This document shows, one piece after another, positions 36,103 to 48,928 of a stretch of 64,000 bases of DNA. A program made the position numbers and the translations under genes. Source of the stretch: Yponomeuta sedellus. Its lineage: Eukaryota > Arthropoda > Insecta > Lepidoptera > Yponomeutidae. Position 1 is the stretch's first letter. Every line of letters starts with the position of its first letter. The stretch is from assembly GCA_934045075.1 (NCBI GenBank), contig OW203724.1, forward strand, positions 8,171,473-8,235,472, read 5' to 3'. The notes beneath the pieces are model-generated. The model searched no databases. It was given only the letters and a program-made list of their open reading frames with translations, and had not been told where the DNA came from.

Positions 36103-37774
36103 ATGACTCGGGTCGTTCACCCGGTAGGTATTTGCGGCAGGCAGTACTTGCGGAGGGCTTCTATAGGAAATCGATTTTCAGTACAAAATGTTCATACAAA
36201 GTTGGCCTTGATCAATCGTCAATAACTCGGCCGGCAATTAGAAATTTCAAAATGTTTGATTTTTCTCAGGGACCTGAATATCTACGTGACACGATGCCAT
36301 TCACAGATGAGCAATTTTTTTGGCCTTTGGCCTCCACCGGTGGTACTAAAAAAATGCATTTTTGTATGAAAAGTCCTATTTTGGGTGAAAAATTTCTATT
36401 AAAGTGGGTGATTTTCAAACTTTGATGAGTCGATGGCCAACTGGAATGCCACAGCACCTCGGCACTAAGTAGCCGCTCCCAGCCGAGTAGTAGTTTCGGC
36501 CTTTGGCCTCCGTCGGTGGTACTAAAGAAATGCATTTTTGTATGAAAATAACTATTTTGGGTGAAAATTTTCTATTAAAGTGGGTGATTTTCAAACTTTA
36601 ATGGGTCGATGGCCAACTGGAATGCCACAGCACCTCGGCACTAAGTAGCCGCTCCCAGCCGAGTAGTAGTTTCGGCCTTTGGCCTCTGTCGGTGGTACTA
36701 AAGAAATGCATTTTTGTATGAAAATAACTATTTTGGGTGAAAATTTTCTATTAAAGTGGGTGATTTTCAAACTTTAATGGGTCGATGGCCAACTGGAATG
36801 CCACAGCACCTCGGCACTAAGTAGCCGCTCCCAGCCGAGTAGTAGTTTCGGCCTTTGGCCTCCGTCGGTGGTACTAAAGAAATGCATTTTTGTATGAAAA
36901 TAACTATTTTGGGTGAAAATTTTCTATTAAAGTGGGTGATTTTCAAACTTTAATGGGTCGATGGCCAACTGGAATGCCACAGCACCTCGGCACTAAGTAG
37001 CCGCTCCCAGCCGAGTAGTAGTTTCGGCCTTTGGCCTCTGTCGGTGGTACTAAAGAAATGCATTTTTGTATGAAAATAACTATTTTGGGTGAAAATTTTC
37101 TATTAAAGTGGGTGATTTTCAAACTTTAATGGGTCGATGGCCAACTGGAATGCCACAGCACCTCGGCGTGGTGACGCCATTCTCAGCCAAGTACTCATTT
37201 TGGCGCTTAGCCTCTATCGATGGTACAAAAAAATTAAGATTTTCTACGAAAAAGATGATTTTCAGTACAAATTTTTTGTAGAAATTCTCCATAGTAAATT
37301 TGACACCTTTGAAAGCCAATATCTCAGCCGCCATCTTGAAATGTCAGAATGTCGGATTTTTCTCATATACCTGGGTCCTTTGACGACACGATGCCGTTTA
37401 CCGCTGGTCCCTGGCATGCGCCCAGTTGGCTGCCGACTTTTTTGCGTAGAGGTCGAAAAAAGGCCGATTTTCGGAGGGCTATAGCTCCGGTGGTATTTTG
37501 AATTTGGAACGACCGTCGGCGGAACCGAAAATGGCGTGTCGAAGAAAAGGCCGGGTGAAAATTTCATCCAAATCGGTCGGTAAACGACAGAGTTAGCACC
37601 CTCGCGTAGTGGAACGCGTTCGAAATTCAAAAATCGGCTCCATAGGATGGCTGTATATCGTACATTCCCTACAACTTTCTCATACATCATTTTCGTCCAA
37701 CTCTTGCCATTTCCGAGAAAACGTATGGATGTTAGATCAGTGAGTATATCGCATTGTAGCTTTATATATATATA
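36103..37774 (+). repeat. Type A satellite module, 1672 bp (k=4)
   Basis: CCACCGGTGG head; four extra monomers as two CTCCGTCGG/CTCTGTCGG dimers; standard A core with CTCAGCCGCC and tail with GTATGGATG. Confidence 0.92.
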
Positions 37775-39094
37775 ATGACTCGGGTCGTTCACCCGGTAGG
37801 TATTTGCGGCAGGCAGTACTTGCGGAGGGCTTCTATAGGAAATCGATTTTCAGTACAAAATGTTCATACAAAGTTGGCCTTGATCAATCGTCAATAACTC
37901 GGCCGGCAATTAGAAATTTCAAAATGTTTGATTTTTCTCAGGGACCTGAATATCTACGTGACACGATGCCATTCACAGATGAGCAATTTTTTTGGCCTTT
38001 GGCCTCCACCGGTGGTACTAAAAAAATGCATTTTTGTATGAAAAGTCCTATTTTGGGTGAAAAATTTCTATTAAAGTGGGTGATTTTCAAACTTTGATGA
38101 GTCGATGGCCAACTGGAATGCCACAGCACCTCGGCACTAAGTAGCCGCTCCCAGCCGAGTAGTAGTTTCGGCCTTTGGCCTCCGTCGGTGGTACTAAAGA
38201 AATGCATTTTTGTATGAAAATAACTATTTTGGGTGAAAATTTTCTATTAAAGTGGGTGATTTTCAAACTTTAATGGGTCGATGGCCAACTGGAATGCCAC
38301 AGCACCTCGGCACTAAGTAGCCGCTCCCAGCCGAGTAGTAGTTTCGGCCTTTGGCCTCTGTCGGTGGTACTAAAGAAATGCATTTTTGTATGAAAATAAC
38401 TATTTTGGGTGAAAATTTTCTATTAAAGTGGGTGATTTTCAAACTTTAATGGGTCGATGGCCAACTGGAATGCCACAGCACCTCGGCGTGGTGACGCCAT
38501 TCTCAGCCAAGTACTCATTTTGGCGCTTAGCCTCTATCGATGGTACAAAAAAATTAAGATTTTCTACGAAAAAGATGATTTTCAGTACAAATTTTTTGTA
38601 GAAATTCTCCATAGTAAATTTGACACCTTTGAAAGCCAATATCTCAGCCGCCATCTTGAAATGTCAGAATGTCGGATTTTTCTCATATACCTGGGTCCTT
38701 TGACGACACGATGCCGTTTACCGCTGGTCCCTGGCATGCGCCCAGTTGGCTGCCGACTTTTTTGCGTAGAGGTCGAAAAAAGGCCGATTTTCGGAGGGCT
38801 ATAGCTCCGGTGGTATTTTGAATTTGGAACGACCGTCGGCGGAACCGAAAATGGCGTGTCGAAGAAAAGGCCGGGTGAAAATTTCATCCAAATCGGTCGG
38901 TAAACGACAGAGTTAGCACCCTCGCGTAGTGGAACGCGTTCGAAATTCAAAAATCGGCTCCATAGGATGGCTGTATATCGTACATTCCCTACAACTTTCT
39001 CATACATCATTTTCGTCCAACTCTTGCCATTTCCGAGAAAACGTATGGATGTTAGATCAGTGAGTATATCGCATTGTAGCTTTATATATATATA
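37775..39094 (+). repeat. Type A satellite module, 1320 bp (k=2)
   Basis: Copy of 13359-14678 at offset 24416, one monomer dimer. Followed by the matching B module. Confidence 0.92.
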
Positions 39095-40311
39095 ACTAGG
39101 GGGCGAGCCCCCTGCGCGCTTACGCGCGCCAACCCCCAGCCGCTCCGAGCTCCGCTCTCCGCGGCGCTCGGCCTAGGGCCTCGCTAGACACTTATTGTAG
39201 TGAATTGTTGCATGGGAACATGTATGGTCTCGGCCTTCGGCCTCGGCCTGGACGGAGCTCGGCCTTCGGCCTCGCCGCGGCGGGGTTCCTCGTGCCCGCT
39301 CCGCGGAGCTCGGCCTCCGGCCTCGCAAGTTTGTCCCTCTTTGCTCTTGCGCTGGTACTTATGCACCGTAAATTGAACGGTCTCGGCCTTCGGCCTCGGC
39401 CTGGACGGAGCTCGGCCTTCGGCCTCGCCGCGGCGGGGTTCCTCGTGCCCGCTTCACGGAGCTCGGCCTCCGGCCTCGCAAGTTTGTCCCATTTTGCTTT
39501 TGCGCTGGTACTTGTGCGCCGTAACCTGAATGGTCTCGGCCTTCGGCCTCGGCCTGGACGGAGCTCGGCCTTCGGCCTCGCCGCGGCGGGGTTTCTCGTG
39601 CCCGCTCCGCGGAGCTTGGCCTGCGGCCTCGCAAGTTTGTCCCTTTTTGCTCTTGCGCTGGTACTTGTGCGCCGCAATTTGAATGGTCTCGGCCTTCGGC
39701 CTCGGCCTAAACGGAGCTCGGCCTTCGGCCTCGCCGCGGCAGAACTTTTTGTGCCCGCTTCGCAAAGCTCGACCTCCAGCCTCGCAAGTTTGTCTCATTT
39801 CTCTATTGAAAAGTCAATTTTAGTACTAAATCTCCATACAAAAATTTGTCATTTTCAATCATCAATATCTCGGCCGCCATCTTGAAATTCCAAGATGTCG
39901 GATTTTTCTCATATACCTGGGTCCTTTGGCAACGCGATGCCGCTTACGGCATATCTCCAGCATATGCCCAGTTGGCTGCCGACTTTTTTGCGCAAAGGTC
40001 GATTTTTGGGTCGGCTATATCTGCGCCGCCATTTTGAATTTCGAACAACCAAAATTTTTTTTTTCAATCGGATCACTATAACACCATTCTATCAAAATTT
40101 CATCCAAATCGGCCGGTAAACAACAGAGTTAGCACCTTTGCGTAGTGGACCGCGTTCGAAATTCAAAAATCGGCTCCATAGGATGGCCGTATATCGTACA
40201 TTCCCTACAACTTTGTCATACATCATTTTCGTCCAACTCGTGCCATTTCCGAGAAAACGTATTATGTTAGATCAGTGAGTATACCGGATTGTAGCTTATA
40301 TATATATAATA
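39095..40311 (+). repeat. Type B satellite module, 1217 bp, four GC-rich sub-repeats
   Basis: Copy of 14679-15893 at offset 24416. The closing microsatellite is altered (GTAGCTTATATATATATAAT), so the next module starts with a few bases of different spacing. Confidence 0.9.
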
Positions 40312-42344
40312 ATGACTCGGGTCGTTCACCCGGTAGGTATTTGCGGCAGGCAGTACTTGCGGAGGGCTTCTATAGGAAATCGATTTTCAGTACAAAATGT
40401 TCATACAAAGTTGGCCTTGATCAATCGTCAATAACTCGGCCGGCAATTAGAAACTTCAAAATGTTTGATTTTTCTCAGGGACCTGAATATCTACGTGACA
40501 CGATGCCATTCACAGATGAGCAATTTTTTTGACCTTTGGCCTCCGTCGGTGGTACTAAAGAAATGCATTTTTGTATGAAAATAACTATTTCGGGTGAAAT
40601 TTTTCTATTATAGTGCGTGATTTTCAAACTTTAATGAGTCGATGGCCAACTGGAATGCCACAGCACCTCGGCACTAAGTAGCCGCTCCCAGCCGAGTAGT
40701 AGTTTCGGCCTTTGGCCTCCGTCGGTGGTACTAAAGAAATGCATTTTTGTATGAAAATAACTATTTCGGGTGAAATTTTTCTATTATAGTGCGTGATTTT
40801 CAAACTTTAATGAGTCGATGGCCAACTGGAATGCCACAGCACCTCGGCACTAAGTAGCCGCTCCCAGCCGAGTAGTAGTTTCGGCCTTTGGCCTCCGTCG
40901 GTGGTACTAAAGAAATGCATTTTTGTATGAAAATAACTATTTCGGGTGAAATTTTTCTATTATAGTGCGTGATTTTCAAACTTTAATGAGTCGATGGCCA
41001 ACTGGAATGCCACAGCACCTCGGCACTAAGTAGCCGCTCCCAGCCGAGTAGTAGTTTCGGCCTTTGGCCTCCGTCGGTGGTACTAAAGAAATGCATTTTT
41101 GTATGAAAATAACTATTTCGGGTGAAATTTTTCTATTAAAGTAGGTGATTTTCAAACTTTAATGGGTCGATGGCCAACTGGAATGCCACAGCACCTCGGC
41201 ACTAAGTAGCCGCTCCCAGCCGAGTAGTAGTTTCGGCCTTTGGCCTCCGTCGGTGGTACTAAAGAAATGCATTTTTGTATGAAAATAACTATTTCGGGTG
41301 AAATTTTTCTATTAAAGTAGGTGATTTTCAAACTTTAATGGGTCGATGGCCAACTGGAATGCCACAGCACCTCGGCACTAAGTAGCCGCTCCCAGCCGAG
41401 TAGTAGTTTTGGCCTTTGGCCTCCAACGGTGGTACTAAAGAAATGCATTTTTGTATGAAAATAACTATTTCGGGTGAAATTTTTCTATTAAAGTGGGTGA
41501 TTTTCAAACTTTAATGGTTCGATGGCCAACTGGAATGCCACAGCACCTCGGCACTAAGTAGCCGCTCCCAGCCGAGTAGTAGTTTTGGCCTTTGGCCTCC
41601 AACGGTGGTACTAAAGAAATGCATTTTTGTATGAAAATAACTATTTCGGGTGAAATTTTTCTATTAAAGTGGGTGATTTTCAAACTTTAATGGGTCGATG
41701 GCCAACTGGAATGCCACAGCACCTCGGCGTGGTGACGCCATTCTCAGCCAAGTACTCATTTTGGCGCTTAGCCTCTATCGATGGTACAAAAAAATTAAGA
41801 TTTTCTACGAAAAAGATGATTTTCAGTACAAATTTTTTGTAGAAATTCTCCATAGTAAATTTGACACCTTTGAAAGCCAATATCTCAGCCGCCATCTTGA
41901 AATGTCAGAATGTCGGATTTTTCTCATATACCTGGGTCCTTTGACGACACGATGCCGTTTACGGCTGGTCCCTGGCATGCGCCCAGTTGGCTGCCGACTT
42001 TTTTGCGTAGAGGTCGAAAAAAGGCCGATTTTCGGAGGGCTATAGCTCCGGTGATATTTTGAATTTGGAACGACCGTCGGCGGAACCGAAAATGGCGTGT
42101 CGAAGAAAAGGCCGGGTGAAAATTTCATCCAAATCGGTCGGTAAACGACAGAGTTAGCACCCTCGCGTAGTGGAACGCGTTCGAAATTCAAAAATCGGCT
42201 TCATAGGATGGCTGTAATTCATACATTTCCTACAACTTTCTCATACATCATTTTCGTCCAAATCTTACCGTTTCGGAGAAAACGTATGGATGAATAGATC
42301 AGTGAGTATACCGGATTGCAGCTTTATATATATATATATATATA
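40312..42344 (+). repeat. Type A satellite module, about 2033 bp (k=6), recombinant tail
   Basis: Unusual monomer set: CACTAAG combined with the ATTATAGTGCG and AAAGTAGG variants, and CCAACGGTGG in the last two monomers. Single changes CAATTTTTTTGACC (about 40530) and AATGGTTCG (about 41517). Downstream of 42190 the tail is the second subtype, normally seen on B modules. The closing (TA)n is longer than usual. Confidence 0.9.
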
Positions 42345-43667
42345 ATGACTCGGGTCGTTCACCCGGTAGGTATTTGCGGCAGGCAGTACTTGCGGAGGGC
42401 TTCTATAGGAAATCGATTTTCAGTACAAAATGTTCATACAAAGTTGGCCTTGATCAATCGTCAATAACTCGGCCGGCAATTAGAAATTTCAAAATGTTTG
42501 ATTTTTCTCAGGGACCTGAATATCTACGTGACACGATGCCATTCACAGATGAGCAATTTTTTTGGCCTTTGGCCTCCACCGGTGGTACTAAAAAAATGCA
42601 TTTTTGTATGAAAAGTCCTATTTTGGGTGAAAAATTTCTATTAAAGTGGGTGATTTTCAAACTTTGATGAGTCGATGGCCAACTGGAATGCCACAGCACC
42701 TCGGCACTAAGTAGCCGCTCCCAGCCGAGTAGTAGTTTCGGCCTTTGGCCTCCGTCGGTGGTACTAAAGAAATGCATTTTTGTATGAAAATAACTATTTT
42801 GGGTGAAAATTTTCTATTAAAGTGGGTGATTTTCAAACTTTAATGGGTCGATGGCCAACTGGAATGCCACAGCACCTCGGCACTAAGTAGCCGCTCCCAG
42901 CCGAGTAGTAGTTTCGGCCTTTGGCCTCTGTCGGTGGTACTAAAGAAATGCATTTTTGTATGAAAATAACTATTTTGGGTGAAAATTTTCTATTAAAGTG
43001 GGTGATTTTCAAACTTTAATGGGTCGATGGCCAACTGGAATGCCACAGCACCTCGGCGTGGTGACGCCATTCTCAGCCAAGTACTCATTTTGGCGCTTAG
43101 CCTCTATCGATGGTACAAAAAAATTAAGATTTTCTACGAAAAAGATGATTTTCAGTACAAATTTTTTGTAGAAATTCTCCATAGTAAATTTGACACCTTT
43201 GAAAGCCAATATCTCAGCCGCCATCTTGAAATGTCAGAATGTCGGATTTTTCTCATATACCTGGGTCCTTTGACGACACGATGCCGTTTACCGCTGGTCC
43301 CTGGCATGCGCCCAGTTGGCTGCCGACTTTTTTGCGTAGAGGTCGAAAAAAGGCCGATTTTCGGAGGGCTATAGCTCCGGTGGTATTTTGAATTTGGAAC
43401 GACCGTCGGCGGAACCGAAAATGGCGTGTCGAAGAAAAGGCCGGGTGAAAATTTCATCCAAATCGGTCGGTAAACGACAGAGTTAGCACCCTCGCGTAGT
43501 GGAACGCGTTCGAAATTCAAAAATCGGCTCCATAGGATGGCTGTATATCGTACATTCCCTACAACTTTCTCATACATCATTTTCGTCCAACTCTTGCCAT
43601 TTCCGAGAAAACGTATGGATGTTAGATCAGTGAGTATATCGCATTGTAGCTTTATATATATATAATA
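42345..43667 (+). repeat. Type A satellite module, 1323 bp (k=2)
   Basis: CCACCGGTGG head, one monomer dimer, standard core and tail; three extra bases in the closing (TA)n (ATATAATAATGAC). Confidence 0.92.
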
Positions 43668-45867
43668 ATGACTCGGGTCGTTCACCCGGTAGGTATTTGC
43701 GGCAGGCAGTACTTGCGGAGGGCTTCTATAGGAAATCGATTTTCAGTACAAAATGTTCATACAAAGTTGGCCTTGATCAATCGTCAATAACTCGGCCGGC
43801 AATTAGAAATTTCAAAATGTTTGATTTTTCTCAGGGACCTGAATATCTACGTGACACGATGCCATTCACAGATGAGCAATTTTTTTGGCCTTTGGCCTCC
43901 ACCGGTGGTACTAAAAAAATGCATTTTTGTATGAAAAGTCCTATTTTGGGTGAAAAATTTCTATTAAAGTGGGTGATTTTCAAACTTTGATGAGTCGATG
44001 GCCAACTGGAATGCCACAGCACCTCGGCACTAAGTAGCCGCTCCCAGCCGAGTAGTAGTTTCGGCCTTTGGCCTCCGTCGGTGGTACTAAAGAAATGCAT
44101 TTTTGTATGAAAATAACTATTTTGGGTGAAAATTTTCTATTAAAGTGGGTGATTTTCAAACTTTAATGGGTCGATGGCCAACTGGAATGCCACAGCACCT
44201 CGGCACTAAGTAGCCGCTCCCAGCCGAGTAGTAGTTTCGGCCTTTGGCCTCTGTCGGTGGTACTAAAGAAATGCATTTTTGTATGAAAATAACTATTTTG
44301 GGTGAAAATTTTCTATTAAAGTGGGTGATTTTCAAACTTTAATGGGTCGATGGCCAACTGGAATGCCACAGCACCTCGGCACTAAGTAGCCGCTCCCAGC
44401 CGAGTAGTAGTTTCGGCCTTTGGCCTCCGTCGGTGGTACTAAAGAAATGCATTTTTGTATGAAAATAACTATTTTGGGTGAAAATTTTCTATTAAAGTGG
44501 GTGATTTTCAAACTTTGATGAGTCGATGGCCAACTGGAATGCCACAGCACCTCGGCACTAAGTAGCCGCTCCCAGCCGAGTAGTAGTTTCGGCCTTTGGC
44601 CTCCGTCGGTGGTACTAAAGAAATGCATTTTTGTATGAAAATAACTATTTTGGGTGAAAATTTTCTATTAAAGTGGGTGATTTTCAAACTTTAATGGGTC
44701 GATGGCCAACTGGAATGCCACAGCACCTCGGCACTAAGTAGCCGCTCCCAGCCGAGTAGTAGTTTCGGCCTTTGGCCTCTGTCGGTGGTACTAAAGAAAT
44801 GCATTTTTGTATGAAAATAACTATTTTGGGTGAAAATTTTCTATTAAAGTGGGTGATTTTCAAACTTTAATGGGTCGATGGCCAACTGGAATGCCACAGC
44901 ACCTCGGCACTAAGTAGCCGCTCCCAGCCGAGTAGTAGTTTCGGCCTTTGGCCTCCGTCGGTGGTACTAAAGAAATGCATTTTTGTATGAAAATAACTAT
45001 TTTGGGTGAAAATTTTCTATTAAAGTGGGTGATTTTCAAACTTTAATGGGTCGATGGCCAACTGGAATGCCACAGCACCTCGGCACTAAGTAGCCGCTCC
45101 CAGCCGAGTAGTAGTTTCGGCCTTTGGCCTCTGTCGGTGGTACTAAAGAAATGCATTTTTGTATGAAAATAACTATTTTGGGTGAAAATTTTCTATTAAA
45201 GTGGGTGATTTTCAAACTTTAATGGGTCGATGGCCAACTGGAATGCCACAGCACCTCGGCGTGGTGACGCCATTCTCAGCCAAGTACTCATTTTGGCGCT
45301 TAGCCTCTATCGATGGTACAAAAAAATTAAGATTTTCTACGAAAAAGATGATTTTCAGTACAAATTTTTTGTAGAAATTCTCCATAGTAAATTTGACACC
45401 TTTGAAAGCCAATATCTCAGCCGCCATCTTGAAATGTCAGAATGTCGGATTTTTCTCATATACCTGGGTCCTTTGACGACACGATGCCGTTTACCGCTGG
45501 TCCCTGGCATGCGCCCAGTTGGCTGCCGACTTTTTTGCGTAGAGGTCGAAAAAAGGCCGATTTTCGGAGGGCTATAGCTCCGGTGGTATTTTGAATTTGG
45601 AACGACCGTCGGCGGAACCGAAAATGGCGTGTCGAAGAAAAGGCCGGGTGAAAATTTCATCCAAATCGGTCGGTAAACGACAGAGTTAGCACCCTCGCGT
45701 AGTGGAACGCGTTCGAAATTCAAAAATCGGCTCCATAGGATGGCTGTATATCGTACATTCCCTACAACTTTCTCATACATCATTTTCGTCCAACTCTTGC
45801 CATTTCCGAGAAAACGTATGGATGTTAGATCAGTGAGTATATCGCATTGTAGCTTTATATATATATA
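43668..45867 (+). repeat. Type A satellite module, 2200 bp (k=7)
   Basis: Matches 11159-13358 at offset 32509, including the TTTGATGAG fourth extra monomer. The core has GTCAGAATGTCGG where that copy has GTCAGACTGTCGG. Confidence 0.92.
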
Positions 45868-47084
45868 ACTAGGGGGCGAGCCCCCTGCGCGCTTACGCGC
45901 GCCAACCCCCAGCCGCTCCGAGCTCCGCTCTCCGCGGCGCTCGGCCTAGGGCCTCGCTAGACACTTATTGTAGTGAATTGTTGCATGGGAACATGTATGG
46001 TCTCGGCCTTCGGCCTCGGCCTGGACGGAGCTCGGCCTTCGGCCTCGCCGCGGCGGGGTTCCTCGTGCCCGCTCTGCGGAGCTCGGCCTCCGGCCTCGCA
46101 AGTTTGTCCCTCTTTGCTCTTGCGCTGGTACTTGTCCGCCGTAACCTGAACGTTCTCGGCCTTCGGCCTCGGCCTGGACGAAGCTCGGCCTTCGGCCTCG
46201 CCGTGGCGGAGTGTCTCGTGCCCGCTTCGCGGAGCTCGGCCTCCGGCCTCGCAAGTTTGTCCCTTTTGGCTTTTGCGCTGGTACTTGTGCGCCGTAACCT
46301 GAATGGTCTCGGCCTTCGGCCTCGGCCTAAACGGAGCTCGGCCTTCGGCCTCGCCGCGGCGGAGTTCCTCGTGCCCGCTCCGCGGAGCTCGGCCTCCGGC
46401 CTCGCAAGTTTGTCCCTTTTTGCTTTTGCGCTGGTACTTGTGCGCTATAACTTGAATCGTCTCGGCCTTCGGCCTCGGCCTAAACGGAGCTCGGCCTTCG
46501 GCCTCGCCGCGGCAGAACTTTTTGTGCCCGCTTCGCGGAGCTCGGCCTCCGGCCTCGCAAGTTTGTCCCATTTCTCTGTTGAAAAGTCAATTTTAGTACT
46601 AAATCTCCATACAAAAATTTGTCATTTTCAATCATCAATATCTCGGCCGCCATCTTGAAATTCCGAGATGTCGGATTTTTCTCATATACCTGGGTCCTTT
46701 GGCAACGCGATGCCGTTTACGGCATATCTCCAGCATATGCCCAGTTGGCTGCCGACTTTTTTGCGCAAAGGTCGATTTTTCGGTCGGCTATATCTGCGCC
46801 GCCATTTTGAATTTCGAACAACCAAAATTTTTTTTTTCAATCGGATCACTATATCACCATTCTATCAAAATTTCATCCAAATCGGTCGGTAAACGACAGA
46901 GTTAGCACCCTCGCGTAGTGGAACGCGTTCGAAATTCAAAAATCGGCTTCATAGGATGGCTGTAATTCATACATTTCCTACAACTTTCTCATACATCATT
47001 TTCGTCCAAATCTTACCGTTTCCGAGAAAACGTATGGATGAATAGATCAGTGAGTATACCGGATTGTAGCTTTATATATATATA
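45868..47084 (+). repeat. Type B satellite module, 1217 bp, four GC-rich sub-repeats
   Basis: Leader variant GAGCTCCGCTCTCC. Four sub-repeats, the second with GACGAAGCTCGG and GCCGTGGCGGAG changes. The tail is the second subtype (GGCTTCATAGG, GATGAATAGATCAGTG). Confidence 0.9.
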
Positions 47085-48296
47085 ATGACTCGGGTCGTTC
47101 ACCCGGTAGGTATTTGCGGCAGGCAGTACTTGCGGAGGGCTTCTATAGGAAATCGATTTTCAGTACAAAATGTTCATACAAAGTTGGCCTTGATCAATCG
47201 TCAATAACTCGGCCGGCAATTAGAAATTTCAAAATGTTTGATTTTTCTCAGGGACCTGAATATCTACGTGACACGATGCCATTCACAGATGAGCAATTTT
47301 TTTGGCCTTTGGCCTCCACCGGTGGTACTAAAAAAATGCATTTTTGTATGAAAAGTCCTATTTTGGGTGAAAAATTTCTATTAAAGTGGGTGATTTTCAA
47401 ACTTTGATGAGTCGATGGCCAACTGGAATGCCACAGCACCTCGGCACTAAGTAGCCGCTCCCAGCCGAGTAGTAGTTTCGGCCTTTGGCCTCCGTCGGTG
47501 GTACTAAAGAAATGCATTTTTGTATGAAAATAACTATTTTGGGTGAAAATTTTCTATTAAAGTGGGTGATTTTCAAACTTTAATGGGTCGATGGCCAACT
47601 GGAATGCCACAGCACCTCGGCACTAAGTAGCCGCTCCCAGCCGAGTAGTAGTTTCGGCCTTTGGCCTCTGTCGGTGGTACTAAAGAAATGCATTTTTGTA
47701 TGAAAATAACTATTTTGGGTGAAAATTTTCTATTAAAGTGGGTGATTTTCAAACTTTAATGGGTCGATGGCCAACTGGAATGCCACAGCACCTCGGCGTG
47801 GTGACGCCATTCTCAGCCAAGTACTCATTTTGGCGCTTAGCCTCTATCGATGGTACAAAAAAATTAAGATTTTCTACGAAAAAGATGATTTTCAGTACAA
47901 ATTTTTTGTAGAAATTCTCCATAGTAAATTTGACACCTTTGAAAGCCAATATCTCAGCCGCCATCTTGAAATGTCAGAATGTCGGATTTTTCTCATATAC
48001 CTGGGTCCTTTGACGACACGATGCCGTTTACCGCTGGTCCCTGGCATGCGCCCAGTTGGCTGCCGACTTTTTTGCGTAGAGGTCGAAAAAAGGCCGATTT
48101 TCGGAGGGCTATAGCTCCGGTGGTATTTTGAATTTGGAACGACCGTCGGCGGAACCGAAAATGGCGTGTCGAAGAAAAGGCCGGGTGAAAATTTCATCCA
48201 AATCGGTCGGTAAACGACAGAGTTAGCACCCTCGCGTAGTGGAACGCGTTCGAAATTCAAAAATCGGCTCCATAGGATGGCTGTATATCGTACATT

Positions 48297-48301
48297 CCCT
48301 A
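48297..48301. other. Target site duplication, left (CCCTA)
   Basis: CCCTA precedes the left LTR and recurs after the right LTR. The undisturbed sequence in sister modules is CATTCCCTACAAC, so 5 bp were duplicated. This length is usual for BEL/Pao integrases. Confidence 0.9.
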
Positions 48302-48764
48302 TGTTCGATCTTTGCGAGTGATTTGTGGGTAATTTATTATTCTGCATCACTAATTTTTGTTTGTCTACCGTCGTTTACGAACGATATTTTCCTCGCCCAT
48401 TTGCGAGGTACATTCGCTTTGAGACCGCGTCCGACAGACACCGTGTGTCCAGTGAGTGCGCGCAGTGAATCGTCTCTGGAGTACGTTACTCCTTCGAAGA
48501 ACGTTTCTTCATCAGCTGTACCTCTACAGCACCTCTTGGTATCAGACTATCAGCCCAGCATACTGGAAGGATCGGGGCCCCGCTAGCAGTTCCATCGTCC
48601 GTGGCGAAGGTGACATCAAGGTTAGTGGTGCTTTAATTACTCAACGATCACTTTCGGGGGTTGCATACCGTTTACCGAAATTATATATATTTATATCTAT
48701 ACCTATATACAGTCCACTCAATAAATTAACAGAACCAATAATCCCCAAGTGCGACGTTCGCACA
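48302..48764 (+). repeat. 5' LTR, 463 bp
   Basis: TG...CA termini, TSD on the left, same sequence as 54411-54873. It should contain the promoter of the element. A TATA-like AT stretch lies at 48681-48712, and AATAAA at 48720-48725 lies 39 bp before its end. Confidence 0.93.
48720..48725 (+). terminator. Polyadenylation signal AATAAA in 5' LTR
   Basis: Canonical hexamer near the LTR end. In the 5' LTR it would normally be bypassed; its counterpart in the 3' LTR would end the transcript. Confidence 0.45.
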
Positions 48765-48928
48765 TTTTTTTGGCCTTCGACCCGATTTGTTTTAAATTTT
48801 TTAGTTTCAAAACCTAATTTTGTTACAAATTATTATATAATTCGTAATTATATAATATTTTCATAAGTGTTACATTAAATTAATTTAGTAATAGTTCGTT
48901 TCATTCGCGTGGCAAAAAATTAAAAATC
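48765..48928 (+). other. Untranslated leader between 5' LTR and gag-pol
   Basis: 164 nt, AT-rich, containing the primer-binding site. An in-frame TAA at 48881-48883 with no in-frame ATG before 48929 supports the chosen start. Confidence 0.8.
48771..48789 (+). promoter_or_regulatory. Primer-binding site, tRNA-Tyr-like (imperfect)
   Basis: TGGCCTTCGACCCGATTTG starts 6 nt after the left LTR. Its complement ends in CCA and closely resembles the 3' end of insect tRNA-Tyr as I remember it, but two single-base gaps and one mismatch are needed. The position is right for minus-strand priming; the tRNA identity is inferred. Confidence 0.5.

Noticed and set aside
48456..48866. Frames within the LTRs (87-136 codons)
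   Set aside because: They lie in the LTR control region and recur in the second LTR. Their ends depend on flanking sequence.
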